Source: Amaurobius ferox (Eukaryota > Arthropoda > Arachnida > Araneae > Amaurobiidae). From it: a stretch of DNA of 64,000 nucleotides. The DNA is taken from assembly GCA_951213105.1 (NCBI GenBank), contig OX578150.1:21368022-21432021 (forward strand). Reading direction: 5' to 3'. This document shows positions 46,151-56,932 of the stretch, in pieces; the first letter of the stretch is position 1; every line of letters starts with the position of its first letter. The position numbers were made by a program, and so were the translations under genes. Below the pieces are notes generated by a model, which saw only the letters and a program-made list of their open reading frames with translations, was not told where the DNA came from and made no database searches.

Positions 46151-46654
46151 TATAGTGACCATTAAGCAACAACTCTCTTCTGCTCTTTTTCCTTAGGAAC
46201 AACACGGTTGATCATGTGATTCAGGACCAAATTCATGTCCTCATCAGATTGATTATATCGTCTTGGATAGTCTATGTGATCGGTTGCCTTGTCATCAGAA
46301 AAGATATAAAAGAGTAACAATCTAGTTTCTTTTGGATCTGGTCGTTGTTTATCAAAATAATTGTGAAAGACTTTGGATCGTAAAACACTGAGAGCTTTAT
46401 CATTTAAGAGAGGAAGAATTATTTCATATGAGTCAAAGATCAATTCTTTTTCTCTCGTAACAAAGGGTCTTTCAAGGTATATGTTCCGTGTTGGCGTTTC
46501 AAATTGATAACATTGGGACTGATATTACGGGCATGAGACGAACTGAAACCTTCATGGGCATCCGCTTTCAGAGTTACTGTTGGCTATCTTCGGTATTTGG
46601 CAATAAAATTCAACACGTAACTTTGTTTGATATGGTTGATGCAACTTGTTACCG

Positions 46655-47874
46655 CATACCTGCCACCATTGGAGAATAAAAATCCAGTAGATAGCGCGGT
46701 GAGCATTTTTTACGTGCTCTACAAGTCAGCGTATAACCTGTTTAATATTATATAGGGAAAAATAGGGATTTTTTTACATCATACGAAAAATGTATGCTTT
46801 TTTTTTCAAAATATGTAACTCATAAAGCAGTGAAAATGCCTTCTGTATAAGAAAAATGATTTTACATGATGTATAAAAAAACAGTGGCATAAACAGAGAG
46901 AAATTTTAGAGGGGGAGGGGGTCACTGAAACGAAAGATGTTCAGTTGTAATTTAGTTAATTAGATGCATGTGGATGGGAAAATGCTTTTAGAACTCTATG
47001 GCTCCAAAAATAAGGGTAAAAGAGCGTATTTTTAAGAAAATAATCCATTTTCTTGTAAACTGCAAAAATGTGAAAGTAATGTTTCATTAATTTCAGATTT
47101 TATCATGCTTAAAATTACAGGGAAATTTAATCTATACTAGCGACATAGCACTTAAAAATAATAAATATTTTACTAAAATATTAATTAATAATGAAACATA
47201 CTGCAAAGAAATGAATGTTGTGCATTTTTTAATTCACATAATTTGAGACTAAACATGGATGGAAAAGATGTTTCAACATTGCACGGGAATGTCATCTATA
47301 ACCGCGAAATTACACTTAAATAATCAATATTTTATGAGAATATTAATTAATAATGAAACATATTTCAAAGAAATGAGTGTTGTGCATTTTTTAATTCACA
47401 TAATTTGAAACTAAGCATGGAGGGAAAAGAATGTTTCAACACTGCACGGGAATGTAATCTAAACCCGCGAAATCGCACTTAAAAATAATCAATATATTAT
47501 GAAAATACTGATTAATAGCGAAACTACTACAAAAAAATCAATGTTGTGTAATTTTCATTCCCATAATTTGAAATTAAACATAGATGGAAACGGATGTTTC
47601 TACATTACACGGCAATGTAATCTATATACGCGAAATCACAATTTAAAGCAGTACCTATCAATAATGTGAAAATGGTGCAATTAATACTTGTATTAGGTTC
47701 ATGTACGGAAGAAACAAAATGGTGGCCACAAGTTCGATCGAAATTCCCTTTAACAGAGAATTTTTTTGAAAAACCCTAACTTTAAGGAATTCTAAAAAAG
47801 TTGACAAAAACCGGGAGATTTTCATCTAAAATCGCGTGAATTTCCCGGAAAAAACAATAGAGTTGGCAGCTATG
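46655..47874. mobile_element. MITE, family with CATACCTGCCAAC ends, copy 1 (inside viral relic A)
   Basis: 1220 bp. Left end CATACCTGCCACC, right end (reverse complement) CATAGCTGCCAAC; flanks TTACCG (46649-46654) and CTACCG (47875-47880) are a likely 6-bp target duplication with one difference. Non-coding. Internal tandem repeats at 47120-47690. Same family as 56933-58362. Confidence 0.75.
47120..47690. repeat. ~165-bp tandem repeat inside the MITE
   Basis: Three and a half diverged units; each has TTAATTAATAATGAAACATA, then ATGTTGTGCATTTTTTAATT, then CACGGGAATGTAATCTA and CGCGAAAT. Divergence increases toward the right end. Confidence 0.85.
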
Positions 47875-48740
47875 CTACCGCTTCTACCGAAATAGGAAAT
47901 TTCTCATTCACTGTTTGTATAGTTTTGCAGCTCCTTAATCCAATTAAATAAAGGATATCCTGTAATATTTGTGAGTGTACCGATTTCAGCAACTAATGGG
48001 ATGCTCATAGAACTTAGACAGGTATATACACTTTACTGAAGTAGATCTTCAGTAGTCATTTTAATGTCATCAACGATCGAGTTTAATAATAATTCATCAT
48101 TTAACCAGTCCTCTGCCCTGAGAAGGATTTCGGGTACAGACAAACCTTCTAGACAACTAGCAATATCAAAGAATTTTGATGATATTGTCATATGCAATTT
48201 GCAGAGTTCTTTAATATACTTTAGAGTGGCAAAATAGGCATTGCCATCCAAAGCTGATTCATAAACTTAATCTACGTACATCAAAACTGAACACAAGTCG
48301 GCTATTTTTGCACAAATTTCCAATAGACACGGTCGAGGGCGTATCCATAACTCTGTCTTGTATTTGACAACTCACATCTTGTTGGACCACCAAAATTCCA
48401 AATTAATGTTGGTCATTCTAATTTGATTTACTGAGGTTTTCCTAATGAGTCTCTCATGTTCAGTAATGTCTTTGTAACATTTATTGATATCTGGTAATGA
48501 TTCTAAAGCAAGACTTAGTTCTTGATGAACAGCAATTAGTCGTGATTATAATGGATTTTGTAAGACAGTTTCGATACTCTATTGAATAGACTCTGTTCCA
48601 ATAACTTTTCGACAGAATCGCCGTGGTAATGCAACTTCAATTATAAAGTGATACCACAATTAATCATGCTCACAGGATATTCCTTCCATATTGGTGATTT
48701 ATACAATGTTATTACCTTATAGAACAAACTACCAGTCCTT

Positions 48741-49533
48741 AGCGAATAATGTGAACCACTATGAACTATATGAATGATCAAATGTCCCAGTGAATTATGT
48801 GAACGAACAATTTTCAATTGGTGTTCATTGTATAATAGTAGTGTATAATTTATTGTTAAATTTTATTGTTATCTCTTTCCATTTAAATATATACTTTGTA
48901 TAATTTATCATTGTAGCTACACTACGTGAAAAAGAAACTTGGTTTCTTTTCCCTAGACAGGAGAAGCCAGTGTCGTGGGAGAGAGTTGGAATATCCTGTC
49001 GCAACTTCACTCTTAGGAATCTTTACCCTCCTCTTTCTCTGGAAACATTTCGAGATTCCAATGTCCTGAGTTAGCGGACCAGCTGCAGACCGTGAGAAGT
49101 GGCAAAGGATGTTATGGTTTTTTTAAATAAAATAGGACACCTGCAAGAGTGCTCGCGCCCCCCAATTTTCGCCAACTCTTTGGAAGGGGCCTCACCCAAT
49201 GACTCGGAAAAGCCCGGGCACGTCACAAGATTATTGTCAACCTATTACGACCAAACGACAGCCATGAGCAAGACCGAAGGCGTAGCCTAAGTCCCGGGCT
49301 AGGCCCGAAAAGTTCAGAAGTAGAAGAGTTAGATTTGAGACGGGAAAGTATTAATATCTCAAAACAAAGAAGGTTGATGATCGCCCGTCTTTGCAGTCTC
49401 TAGATGGGTAAGTCCTTTGTGCTCTCACTCCGCTGCAGACTGCGTGCTAGAGATTAGATTTTCATAGAAGGAATAATTATGGAATTCAATTATTAAAATG
49501 CAATCTAAAACTAGAGAGAGGGGAGCGAATGTT
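48741..49533. other. Spacer between viral relics, unassigned
   Basis: 48780-48960 is AT-rich. 49020-49330 is G+C rich (GGAAAAGCCCGGGCACGTCA, GTCCCGGGCTAGGCCCG) and unlike its surroundings; I do not recognise it, and a SINE or another viral piece is possible. No coding motif. Confidence 0.4.
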
Positions 49534-51330
49534 CTAAGTTTCGCAATTAGTGAACTTTATTTTGTGAATTAGATTTAAAATATATTTTATTTCTGTCTTG
49601 ATATTTGAATGTACCAATATGCGACGTAAATACCTTCTGAGAAATGGTTCTGGGCCTTGAAGTTTATAAATGGGGAAAGAGTATGGGTCCATGAGGAGGT
49701 GGCCATAATTAATCTTGGTTTTGCAGATTTTTATTCTAAGAAAGTTTCCCAACATTGGAGTCACGGGATGAAGAATCGTCTTACAGTGTTTCTATAAAGT
49801 AACAAAAGAACTCAGAAGGTCGGACTCCGCTCGTACAAACATATTGTGGTGATAGATTACCGGAATACTGCGACTGGAAAGGGAACACGGGATAGATTAG
49901 TGAGTTTTAAGTTGGAACATGATGAATATATTGGATGTATCATCAAGTGAACTGTTATCCAGTACAATCCTGCTAAAATACTGGGGAATGTGATAAACGG
50001 TGGATTGACATGAGCTGTGAGCGTTTGAATAGCTACTGAATATATAATTATCCAAAACTGGTAAGAATATGTTGGTCTCCCCATGAGTTTTCTAAATTTT
50101 TCGACAATAAGATAGTGGCATTTTCTTGAAAAACATGCTTTTGGAAAAAGTGAACAAATTTTCTGAAATATGTGACTCTTGAGTCCTGATCTCGTGGCCA
50201 TATTTTCTTGCTGTATTACATACACTTTCCTTTAATTCATCGGCTGTCTCAGGAGCACTTTGTTTTGGAACCATGGCAAGCGGAATGGGGACGGCAGCTC
50301 TAAGATCATCTATCTCTCTTTGCTATGAAATGGAAGGTGTTGCTAGGATGCTAATCCCGCAAAAGCATGTTTAATCTGTCGTAGATAGGTAATCATCCAT
50401 GTATCTTGGTTCAGGCTCTCGATACCTCCCCCCTGCCACTTCCACCATAATTCATAATTGTCATCAGATATATTAATCTTGGATGCTTTGCAATGGTCAT
50501 GGATCTTAGAAAACATATTAGTGTCAATCACTCGGTCAACTGTGTGACGCATCACCGGATGGACCGTTCCAGCTCTGAATTTGTCATTCCATCCGCTTTG
50601 CATCAACATTGATGCAAAATATTTTATGATGTTTATAAAATTATTTTTTAAGTTCCAACAAGGCATGCATTTTCATGATAAACTCCAGTTCAGATGTTGC
50701 AATAGCTTGTTCATCTCTGAAACAGATGAGGTATCTGACAGCATTCTTTTTCTGAATGATCCCCTGGCACATCTCTGTGTTTGGCGCAGCATATCCTTTT
50801 TGGATTTTGTGCCACTAAACCCAATCAACCAACCAATCTGGCACATCTCTTAAATGTTTGGCAGCCAAACCCCTGAGTTAATGTTTTCAGCTCTTTTTCT
50901 TTCGGAACAACACGGATGACCATCGATCCTGGACCAAATTCATTATATCGTCTTAGACAGTCTTCTATATGATCGGTTGACTTGTCATCAGAAGAGAGAT
51001 AAAAGAGTAACAATCTAGTTTCTTTTGGATCTGGTCGTCGTTTATCAAAATCATTGTAAAAGACTTTGGATTGTAAAACACTGAGAGCTTTACCACTTAA
51101 GAGAGTAGGAATGTTCGATACGTAATTCAACTTAATACGTAACACGCAACACGTTCACACGTAAAATTCAAGACGTAATCAACCGCTTCTACTGAAATCG
51201 GAAATTTCTCATTCACTCTTTTGTATGGCTTTGCAGCGCCTTCATCCAGTTTAACTAAAGGATGTCCTGTAATCTTTGTGAGTGTACCGATTTCGACTAC
51301 TAATTGGATGCTCATAAAACTTGAGCGCTA
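49534..51330 (-). pseudogene. Endogenous viral element B: negative-strand RNA virus L-like relic
   Basis: Second relic of the same viral gene, covering more of the polymerase. In minus sense and order: EIGTLTKITGHPLVK (51127-51315), KETRLLLFYLSSDD and IRVVPKEKELK (pre-A block, 50850-51110), WNDKF...TVHPVM and GGGIESLNQDTWMITYL (motif B-like block, 50343-50600), IDDLRAAVPIP at the place of motif C (codons about 50290-50315; the usual Gly of GDN/GDD is Ile), KYGHEIRTQESHIS (50160-50215), and LMDPYSFPIYKLQ with LRRYLRRIL (49600-49690). Stops and shifts separate them, so no functional protein can result. A 61-bp LINE tail is inserted at 50777-50837. Confidence 0.78.
50777..50837 (+). mobile_element. 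Extremely 5'-truncated LINE tail in viral relic B
   Basis: Contains TTTGGCGCAGCATATCCTTT and ends in CAATCAACCAACCAAT, the same 3' end as at 60495-60558 and 62178-62250. Flanked by a perfect 13-bp duplication CTGGCACATCTCT (50764-50776 and 50838-50850), so it is a real target-primed insertion only 61 bp long. Confidence 0.93.
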
Positions 51331-51404
51331 GCTCATTGTCGGACGCATTAAGCAGGACAGTCAATCAAAGATGTTGCTATTTTTTTGGCGTTGATAATTC
51401 GGAA

Positions 51405-51840
51405 ATTTCTCGATGCTTACCTCGCTACGCTCGTCTGCTAAAAAAATTGACAGAATCCGGCCCCGCTGGCTGTCGGAGGTGACACGTAGCAACAGGTGTT
51501 CTGCGGCTCATAGAGTGATGTAGCAATTCGAACATGGATCTACGCCCGCTTCGAGGACTTACCTCGCTACGCTCGCCCGCTAAAAAACATCCCCAAATCC
51601 GGCCACGCTAGCTGTCGGAGGTCGCACGCAGCAACAGCTAATTGTGCAACAGGCATTTAGTGGCTCATAGAGTGATTTTCATGTTACGTACGCTGCGCGG
51701 ACGTAAACATGTGCTCTACGAGCCATAGAACACCTGTTGCATAAACAGCTTTTGCTATGTGCGAGCTCCAACAGCCGGCGAGGCTGGACCGCGGGTAAGA
51801 CCGCGAAGCGTTAGTAGATCCATGTTCGAATTTCTACGGA
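51405..51840. repeat. Foldback/inverted repeat with an extra direct half-copy
   Basis: The arm 51519-51690 (GTAGCAATTCGAACATGGAT, CTACG...) is inverted at about 51692-51840 (ATCCATGTTCGAATTTCTAC at the far end), a near-perfect hairpin of about 150-bp arms. A further direct copy of the left arm lies at 51405-51543, carrying TTACCTCGCTACGCTCG twice. High CpG compared with surroundings. Non-coding; foldback element or terminal region of an unknown DNA transposon. Confidence 0.8.
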
Positions 51841-52454
51841 CCAACTGTTGCCACTTTGTAACTAAATCCGACTGTCGCCCAGTTAACTGAAAAGTACTAA
51901 AATGTGATAAATAATGATACTTAAAGAAATTTGATAAAAAACGACATTTAGCAAAATGTGATAAAAAATGGAACTTAGAACATTCGTACCCATTTGCAAT
52001 CAACCACTAATTCACACACCATTCACTCACATTCATTTTACCACTATCAATCAAACAAAAAAAAACAATTCTAAATCTTTCACTCTTCCCAGCCATTTAG
52101 CACACACAACACAAATCACAAATCAAGGAAACTTGAGAAACGATAAAAAAAGATCTCTAACCTTAGCTTTAATCTATCAAATTACAAAATCAACATGTGG
52201 TTGTATCCAAAATTAACGTAGCTGATTAATAAAAAAAGCCCGAAACGACCGAGAATCACAGCAGAAGCAAGAAATGCGCTGTTATTCTGTACAAGTTTCT
52301 CAAAAGAGGTTTGCTAGAGTTACTAGAGAGTCGCCAAGGTGCAATATAGCATTTCGTTTATCGCCAATATAGCAACGGTCTCTGGGATTGAACCGAAAAA
52401 AGTTAGTACTTTAACTAAATTTAAGAAAAAACGGAACTTAGAAAAAAACTAACC
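51841..52454. other. Spacer between foldback and Merlin transposase
   Basis: AT-rich. It should contain the 3' UTR and inverted end of the Merlin element, but I could not identify the end by eye. Confidence 0.4.
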
Positions 52455-53461
52455 TCATTCCTTGTCATCCACTTCTTCCTCAGTATTCGAGTGATGTAAA
52501 AAACTATTTCCTTTTTCTACATCTTCGTCAAATCTATGGGGAGGGAAGATGGGAGCTACAGCTTTCAAATATTTGTTCCACGCTTCCTTCCCAATAGAAT
52601 GCTCCTGCTGTCGCTTCCACATGTATTCATAGAAGCAAGAATTAAAATACTTTTTAACCTTCCTCCCTTTCACTTTTCTTTTGATTGCAGACCAAGTTCC
52701 TTCAATGGAATTGGTATGCGTTCCTGTCTCGGGGTCTTTGAAATAGTAACTGTGATTTACCTGAAGGTGCATGAAGCCATTATGTTCAAGACAATCATAC
52801 GCTTTCCAACAGTCCGATATTATCAATGTCCACTTCTCAACATACTTTTCGATCACATTCAGCAAACATTTACTCGACCTATTAGAAACCTTAGTGAAAA
52901 AGCATTTATTAGTTCCCCTTTCAATCCCCCCAAACACCCATTGTCCCTCAATAGGCTTTCCTCTTCCATACTTATTTTTACCAAACTTACTCTCATCTAT
53001 CTCCACAGTCATACCACGGTCACAAAACTGTTTCCAATCGGTAACAGTTTTTCCTGAGACATTCAAATGATTCATCACAACCTTGCATTCAATATTTCCA
53101 AACCACATTAAAGTTTAAAATTAAAATCTCTTATACTTAATTTACTGTTATCAAACCACGTACCCTTTCTCACACTCCTACATACTTCATGCTTACCATC
53201 ACTCGATCGCTTTCTACACCTCCATTCAAAACCATCAATCAATTTCTCTCTTTCACACAATTTCATCTCATCTTCACACTTAGGACATTCATATCTAGCA
53301 CTCATTAAACCTTTTAACACACACCAATCAATCACTGCTCTCTTACCTTTCGCTTCCAGCATATAATAAAATTCAAAGCTTGACTCATATTGACCAACGT
53401 CCACTCGAACACGTTTTCTTGAACATTCGCTCGAATCCATTTGCTGCTTACCAGATGCCAT
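52455..53461 (-). pseudogene. Merlin (IS1016/IS1595-like) transposase in two frames
   Basis: Cut-and-paste transposase of the Merlin superfamily. The first frame (53108-53461, 117 codons, starts MASGKQQMDSSEC) has a zinc ribbon, CPKCEDEMKL ... GFEWRCRK. The second (52455-53108) has the ISXO2-like DDE domain: D38 in VEIDESKFG, D99 in LIISDCWKAY and E136 in THTNSIEGTW, plus GQWVFGGIERG and WSAIKRKVK. The frames meet at 53105-53110, where the first ends in TAA and the second begins in a different frame, so a single indel or a tiny intron separates them. All catalytic residues are present. Acidic C-terminus. Confidence 0.92.
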
Positions 53462-53469
53462 TTAGTAAT

Positions 53470-53690
53470 TCAGTCTGCAATCCACAAAAAACTACTGAAA
53501 ATCAAAATAATGTGTTCCAGAAAAAAGCTTAACAATCGATCAAGAAAGATTTATTTCAAAGAAGTTCTAAAAATTACTGAACAATCCACAAAAACTACAG
53601 AAAATCAAAATGACCAGAATAGAAAAAAGGCTTAGTACAATCGATCAAGAAAGATTTATTTCAAAGAAGTTCCAGAAATAACGTAACGCT
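53470..53690. repeat. ~115-bp tandem duplication upstream of Merlin ORF
   Basis: CAATCGATCAAGAAAGATTT with ATTTCAAAGAAGTTC occurs at 53534 and 53639, with related flanks. Probably the subterminal region of the Merlin element. Confidence 0.75.
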
Positions 53691-53978
53691 GAAGAATACT
53701 ATTCAAATACTTACTGCCTATTAAAATGCAGATTCCCAAAAAAGTCGCGCGCTGATTGGATGTTCGTGGGTTACCAGAAGTCGTGAGCTACCAGATTGCG
53801 AAGTATACGGAATGAATTGGCGCTCTTTCTAATTTGAAAAATGAATGGGGTCTGTTCTCCCGATCAACCAAATAATCTAACAACAAAATTTTTTTTTTTG
53901 TTTTAGACTCGGGAATCGACGTCCCTCAGTCACAGCACAACTAATTAGACATAACTAATTAGACAGAAGAATTTGCAG

Positions 53979-54188
53979 TTACTTAGGATCAGATGAGCCC
54001 TTCTTGTAGGCTGGATGGTCGACTGCACCATAATTGTTGTGCGCTCTGGCTAGCGCACAGTTGGTTGTGATCGTATTCGGGTATTCTAAAACATTGGAAG
54101 CTCCGTTTCTGCAGGCGGGCGGTTGATGAGAAATCGAATCATGGATGAATTGTTGATGGGTATCCTGTAATGAGCGATATCTATCCAT
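53979..54188 (-). CDS. Possible first coding exon, unidentified
   Basis: Seventy-codon frame starting MDRYRSLQDTHQQF with a good start context (A at -3, G at +4) and balanced composition unlike nearby AT-rich random frames. It ends at TAA or at a GTAACT donor-like site around 53981. I recognise no family. Could be the N-terminal cytoplasmic exon of a larger gene, or chance. Confidence 0.3.
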   Translation of the reverse strand: MDRYRSLQDTHQQFIHDSISHQPPACRNGASNVLEYPNTITTNCALARAHNNYGAVDHPAYKKGSSDPK

Positions 54189-55407
54189 GATTTCCTGGAG
54201 ATTCGAATCGATTGGAATGCTATTGCCGGACGTCTGACAAATGGCGAAATGGCGATGTTCGAATAAGAGGATAAGTCACCTACGTTGAGAATAACTAGTT
54301 CCTTTTTAAGTTAACAATAACGCGATATTTTATCGTAATATTTCACAATTTTTAATCATTTAATTTAATAAATTTCCGAATAAGAATTTAGCCATTTTGC
54401 TGCAAGGCAAACATACGTCCGACTCCTTCACGAGTTGATCGCCAACTGAAAAACTAACCACTTTATTTTTACTTAACGTTTTTAATGTTAATGCGCGCCC
54501 GTGACGACACATAAAATAATTCCAATATATTTTCATATAAAATATGTATCGCATGAAAATAATGAAACGTCATCATGTATCAAATCTCGAATGGTTGCTA
54601 ACGTAGACCGAGAGACTTTAGGAAAGCGAAGTGATAGATTTGGCTCTTTATTAGTTGGAATACAATTTATTTTTTAAGAACAAAAATTCAGAATCGTGAT
54701 GAAATTAAAATTTGCGGAATACGAAAGAATAAATTGGATTTTTGAAAAAGCGTTTCCGAAAAGGAAATTTAGAAATAATTAATTTAATAAGGGATATGCA
54801 TTTCATAGCAACATCATATTTCCACAGCATACAATGGTTAGATAGATGGTAGTCGAATTCATCTACAATAGAAGATATTGAAGACTTTACATCAGAAAGA
54901 TAAAAACTTTAATTATTACACTGACCGATGAGTGAAAATATGAAAAGAAGTCATTAAGAAGTAGCTTTCGAGAAGATGAACCTAAATATCGCAGAAAATT
55001 AGAAATTTGAATAAAATTTCATAACGAAAAAGCCGAAAAATGAGACACGTGACGAAAAGGCAAACAAACAAACGAATTCATAGTGTTGCCAACGATGTCG
55101 GGTAGTGTATAAAAATAAAAAAATGTCATTCCAAAATATGAATTCCTAATTATGTTAAAAAAAAAGCCGTCACAAAAGCATGCATGTAATGCTTTCCCTC
55201 AATGCCTTATAATTGTTTTGAATTAAGGTTTTGGTTGAATTTGGTCAAAATTGGTCACCTGTTCCCCATTTCTGTAGAATTACCCTGTAATTTTAATATT
55301 ATTCTTTATAACTCTATAACTGACAGTATGAAATATTTCTAGATGAAATAGGAACACCAATGTAATAAACAAAAAGTGAGAACTTTCACAAACCAGAAGT
55401 CAAATTT
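54189..55407. other. Stretch without recognised gene
   Basis: AT-rich; possible promoter of the preceding frame at its left end. Nothing else recognised. Confidence 0.45.
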
Positions 55408-55412
55408 AGTAC

Positions 55413-55644
55413 GTTGTTGTTGTTGTTGTTGTCGTGTTCCTAATATTACATTTTAAGGAAGAATGAGTGCACTGCTTCTGTTTAGTCTAATGACCCGGGG
55501 CACCCGAAGGTAGAAGTCTGACTTCTGCCCCAAATAAGACATTACAACATCCATGCCCGCAGGCGGGACTCGAACCCGCAATCTGGCAGCCGAGCCATCA
55601 CGAGGAAACGCCTGCCTCTTTGACCGCTCGGCCACCACATCGGC
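55413..55644 (-). mobile_element. tRNA-derived SINE with (CAA)n tail
   Basis: In minus sense the head reads GTGGCCGAGCGGTCAAAGAGG (A box of a class II tRNA such as Ser/Leu) with B box GCGGGTTCGAGTCCCGCC about 60 nt further on, then a unique body and a (CAA)n tail (55413-55433). AGTACGTTGTTG (55408-55419) and AGTACATTGTTG (55645-55656) look like the target duplication. Different family from the arrays at 22.5 and 35.5 kb. Confidence 0.85.
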
Positions 55645-55849
55645 AGTACATTGTTGTGTATTATACATTTAAGTTACATACATTTTTCAAATATTTGAGT
55701 TAAGGTAGGGGCAAATACATTCCTGAAATTCACATGATCAACTTTATGATGCAGCAAAAACCCTAGCATCCGGAATTGCAACTCAAACATCTTATAGTTA
55801 TTAATTTCGTGTTGATTAGATTGAGTATACGGATTTTATGCAATTTTGA

Positions 55850-56080
55850 CTCCTCAGGGGTTCCTTTCTTTAGTGAATACAGATGTAGCAATCTCGAGGT
55901 GCTTTAGCAATCTTTTTCTCCTTACTATCTTTTCCTTTTTCCTTTGCTCGTTTTCCTCTCTTTTTTTCCTTTCTCCGTTATTGTTTCTTTTTAGAAGGTG
56001 TGGGCTCTCTTATAGTTGTTTTTGGCGCTCTGTTGTTCATAACATCTAGATTGCAAATGACCCATGTGTGTGATCCATGG
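55850..56080 (+). mobile_element. LINE 5' UTR fragment
   Basis: Starts CTCAGGGGTTCCTTTCTTTA and continues with GTGAATAC, GCAATCTCGAGGTGC and TTTAGCAATCTTTTTCTCC, homologous to 43316-43480 and ending in GCAAATGACCCATG (compare 43796). The 3' part is missing. Confidence 0.7.
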
Positions 56081-56926
56081 ATACTGTTAAGAAGAATAAG
56101 TAAATATAAGCAGAATCTATCAAAAGATTATTAAACTTGACCATTGGTCAACTTCTACAATTCCAATAAGGATTTGGCCATTGTATAGTAGTGGATCGGG
56201 TAGACTATTAATATGTTACTTACCTTCGACATTCTGAAAGGTAAATAATGAAAACAATACACAATGTTTAAAAAGAAAAGGTCTAATAGACGGTATCGCA
56301 TCGGTTTATTAGCTCACTATCATCCATTATAATTAATAACATCAATTGTTAATTTTGCCATGTGATTATTTTATATGAGGATATTATACTTCATATTCAT
56401 ACACAATATACATTTTCTTTCTCTTCAGTTTATCCGAGAAATTTAATTCATTACTAAAACATCAGTTATTGGGAGCCTTTCTTTAACTCCTTTACTCATT
56501 TAGTAAATTCATTAAAATTTCACTCTCCCATTGTCGATACTAATAGTTGTTATTCCAACTATGATTATAACAAATTATGTTTTGTTCCTTTTCATTGAGT
56601 ATTCCTATTTTCCGGAATATTGGTTTATCATTTTGTCCAGGCATCACCTGGGAACTTGTGGCACATATCAGGGCAAAAAGGAATTTTCATGGAAGATTCC
56701 TCAGCGACCATTGGTATCGGCGTCTCGTTGCATATCGGCCTCGTTGGCAAATAGCTAGCTTCTCGGTAACTTACACATCGTTCAAATTTGCGCACGTGAT
56801 TAGATTGTAATCAGGCCTCTTCTTAGTCATCATTAGCATACCTAATTACAATCAAGCATTGAGGTAAGATGGCTCTCGCGCCATTTTTGGCTTGGGGATC
56901 AGGGTCCTTGTCCAGTAATCACATAC
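56081..56926. other. Stretch without recognised gene
   Basis: No repeat, RNA or coding motif recognised; frames at 56531-56810 look random. Confidence 0.45.
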
Positions 56927-56932
56927 CTTTTG

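Larger units (their letters stand above)
43316..46180 (+). mobile_element. Jockey-like LINE, 5' half (5' UTR, ORF1, endonuclease)
   Basis: Starts near CCTCAGGAGTTCACTTCCTTAG; a similar 5' end occurs at 55850, supporting a true element start. A T/C-rich 5' UTR is followed by a gag-like ORF1 (44001-45130) and the apurinic-type endonuclease of ORF2 (45370-46150). Similarity stops near 46180 at the border of the viral relic, so RT, RNase H and the 3' UTR are missing. Non-LTR elements normally lose the 5' end; a missing 3' end implies later deletion or overwriting. Confidence 0.8.
46185..48740 (-). pseudogene. Endogenous viral element A: negative-strand RNA virus L-like relic
   Basis: Non-retroviral integrated sequence resembling the large polymerase of mononegavirus-like agents. 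In minus sense, 47881-48740 codes in broken frames for ITEHERLIR, FWWSNK and EIGTLTNITGYP (the GHP-like block before the polymerase domain), and 46193-46443 for LSVLRSKVFHNYFDK, PDPKETRLLLFY and VVPKEKE, matching the KERELK-type pre-A motif. Stops and frameshifts are numerous. A 1220-bp MITE interrupts it at 46655-47874. About 85% identical in nucleotides to relic B where they overlap (by eye). Virus family not resolved; a chuvirus- or mononegavirus-like source is inferred. Confidence 0.72.
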
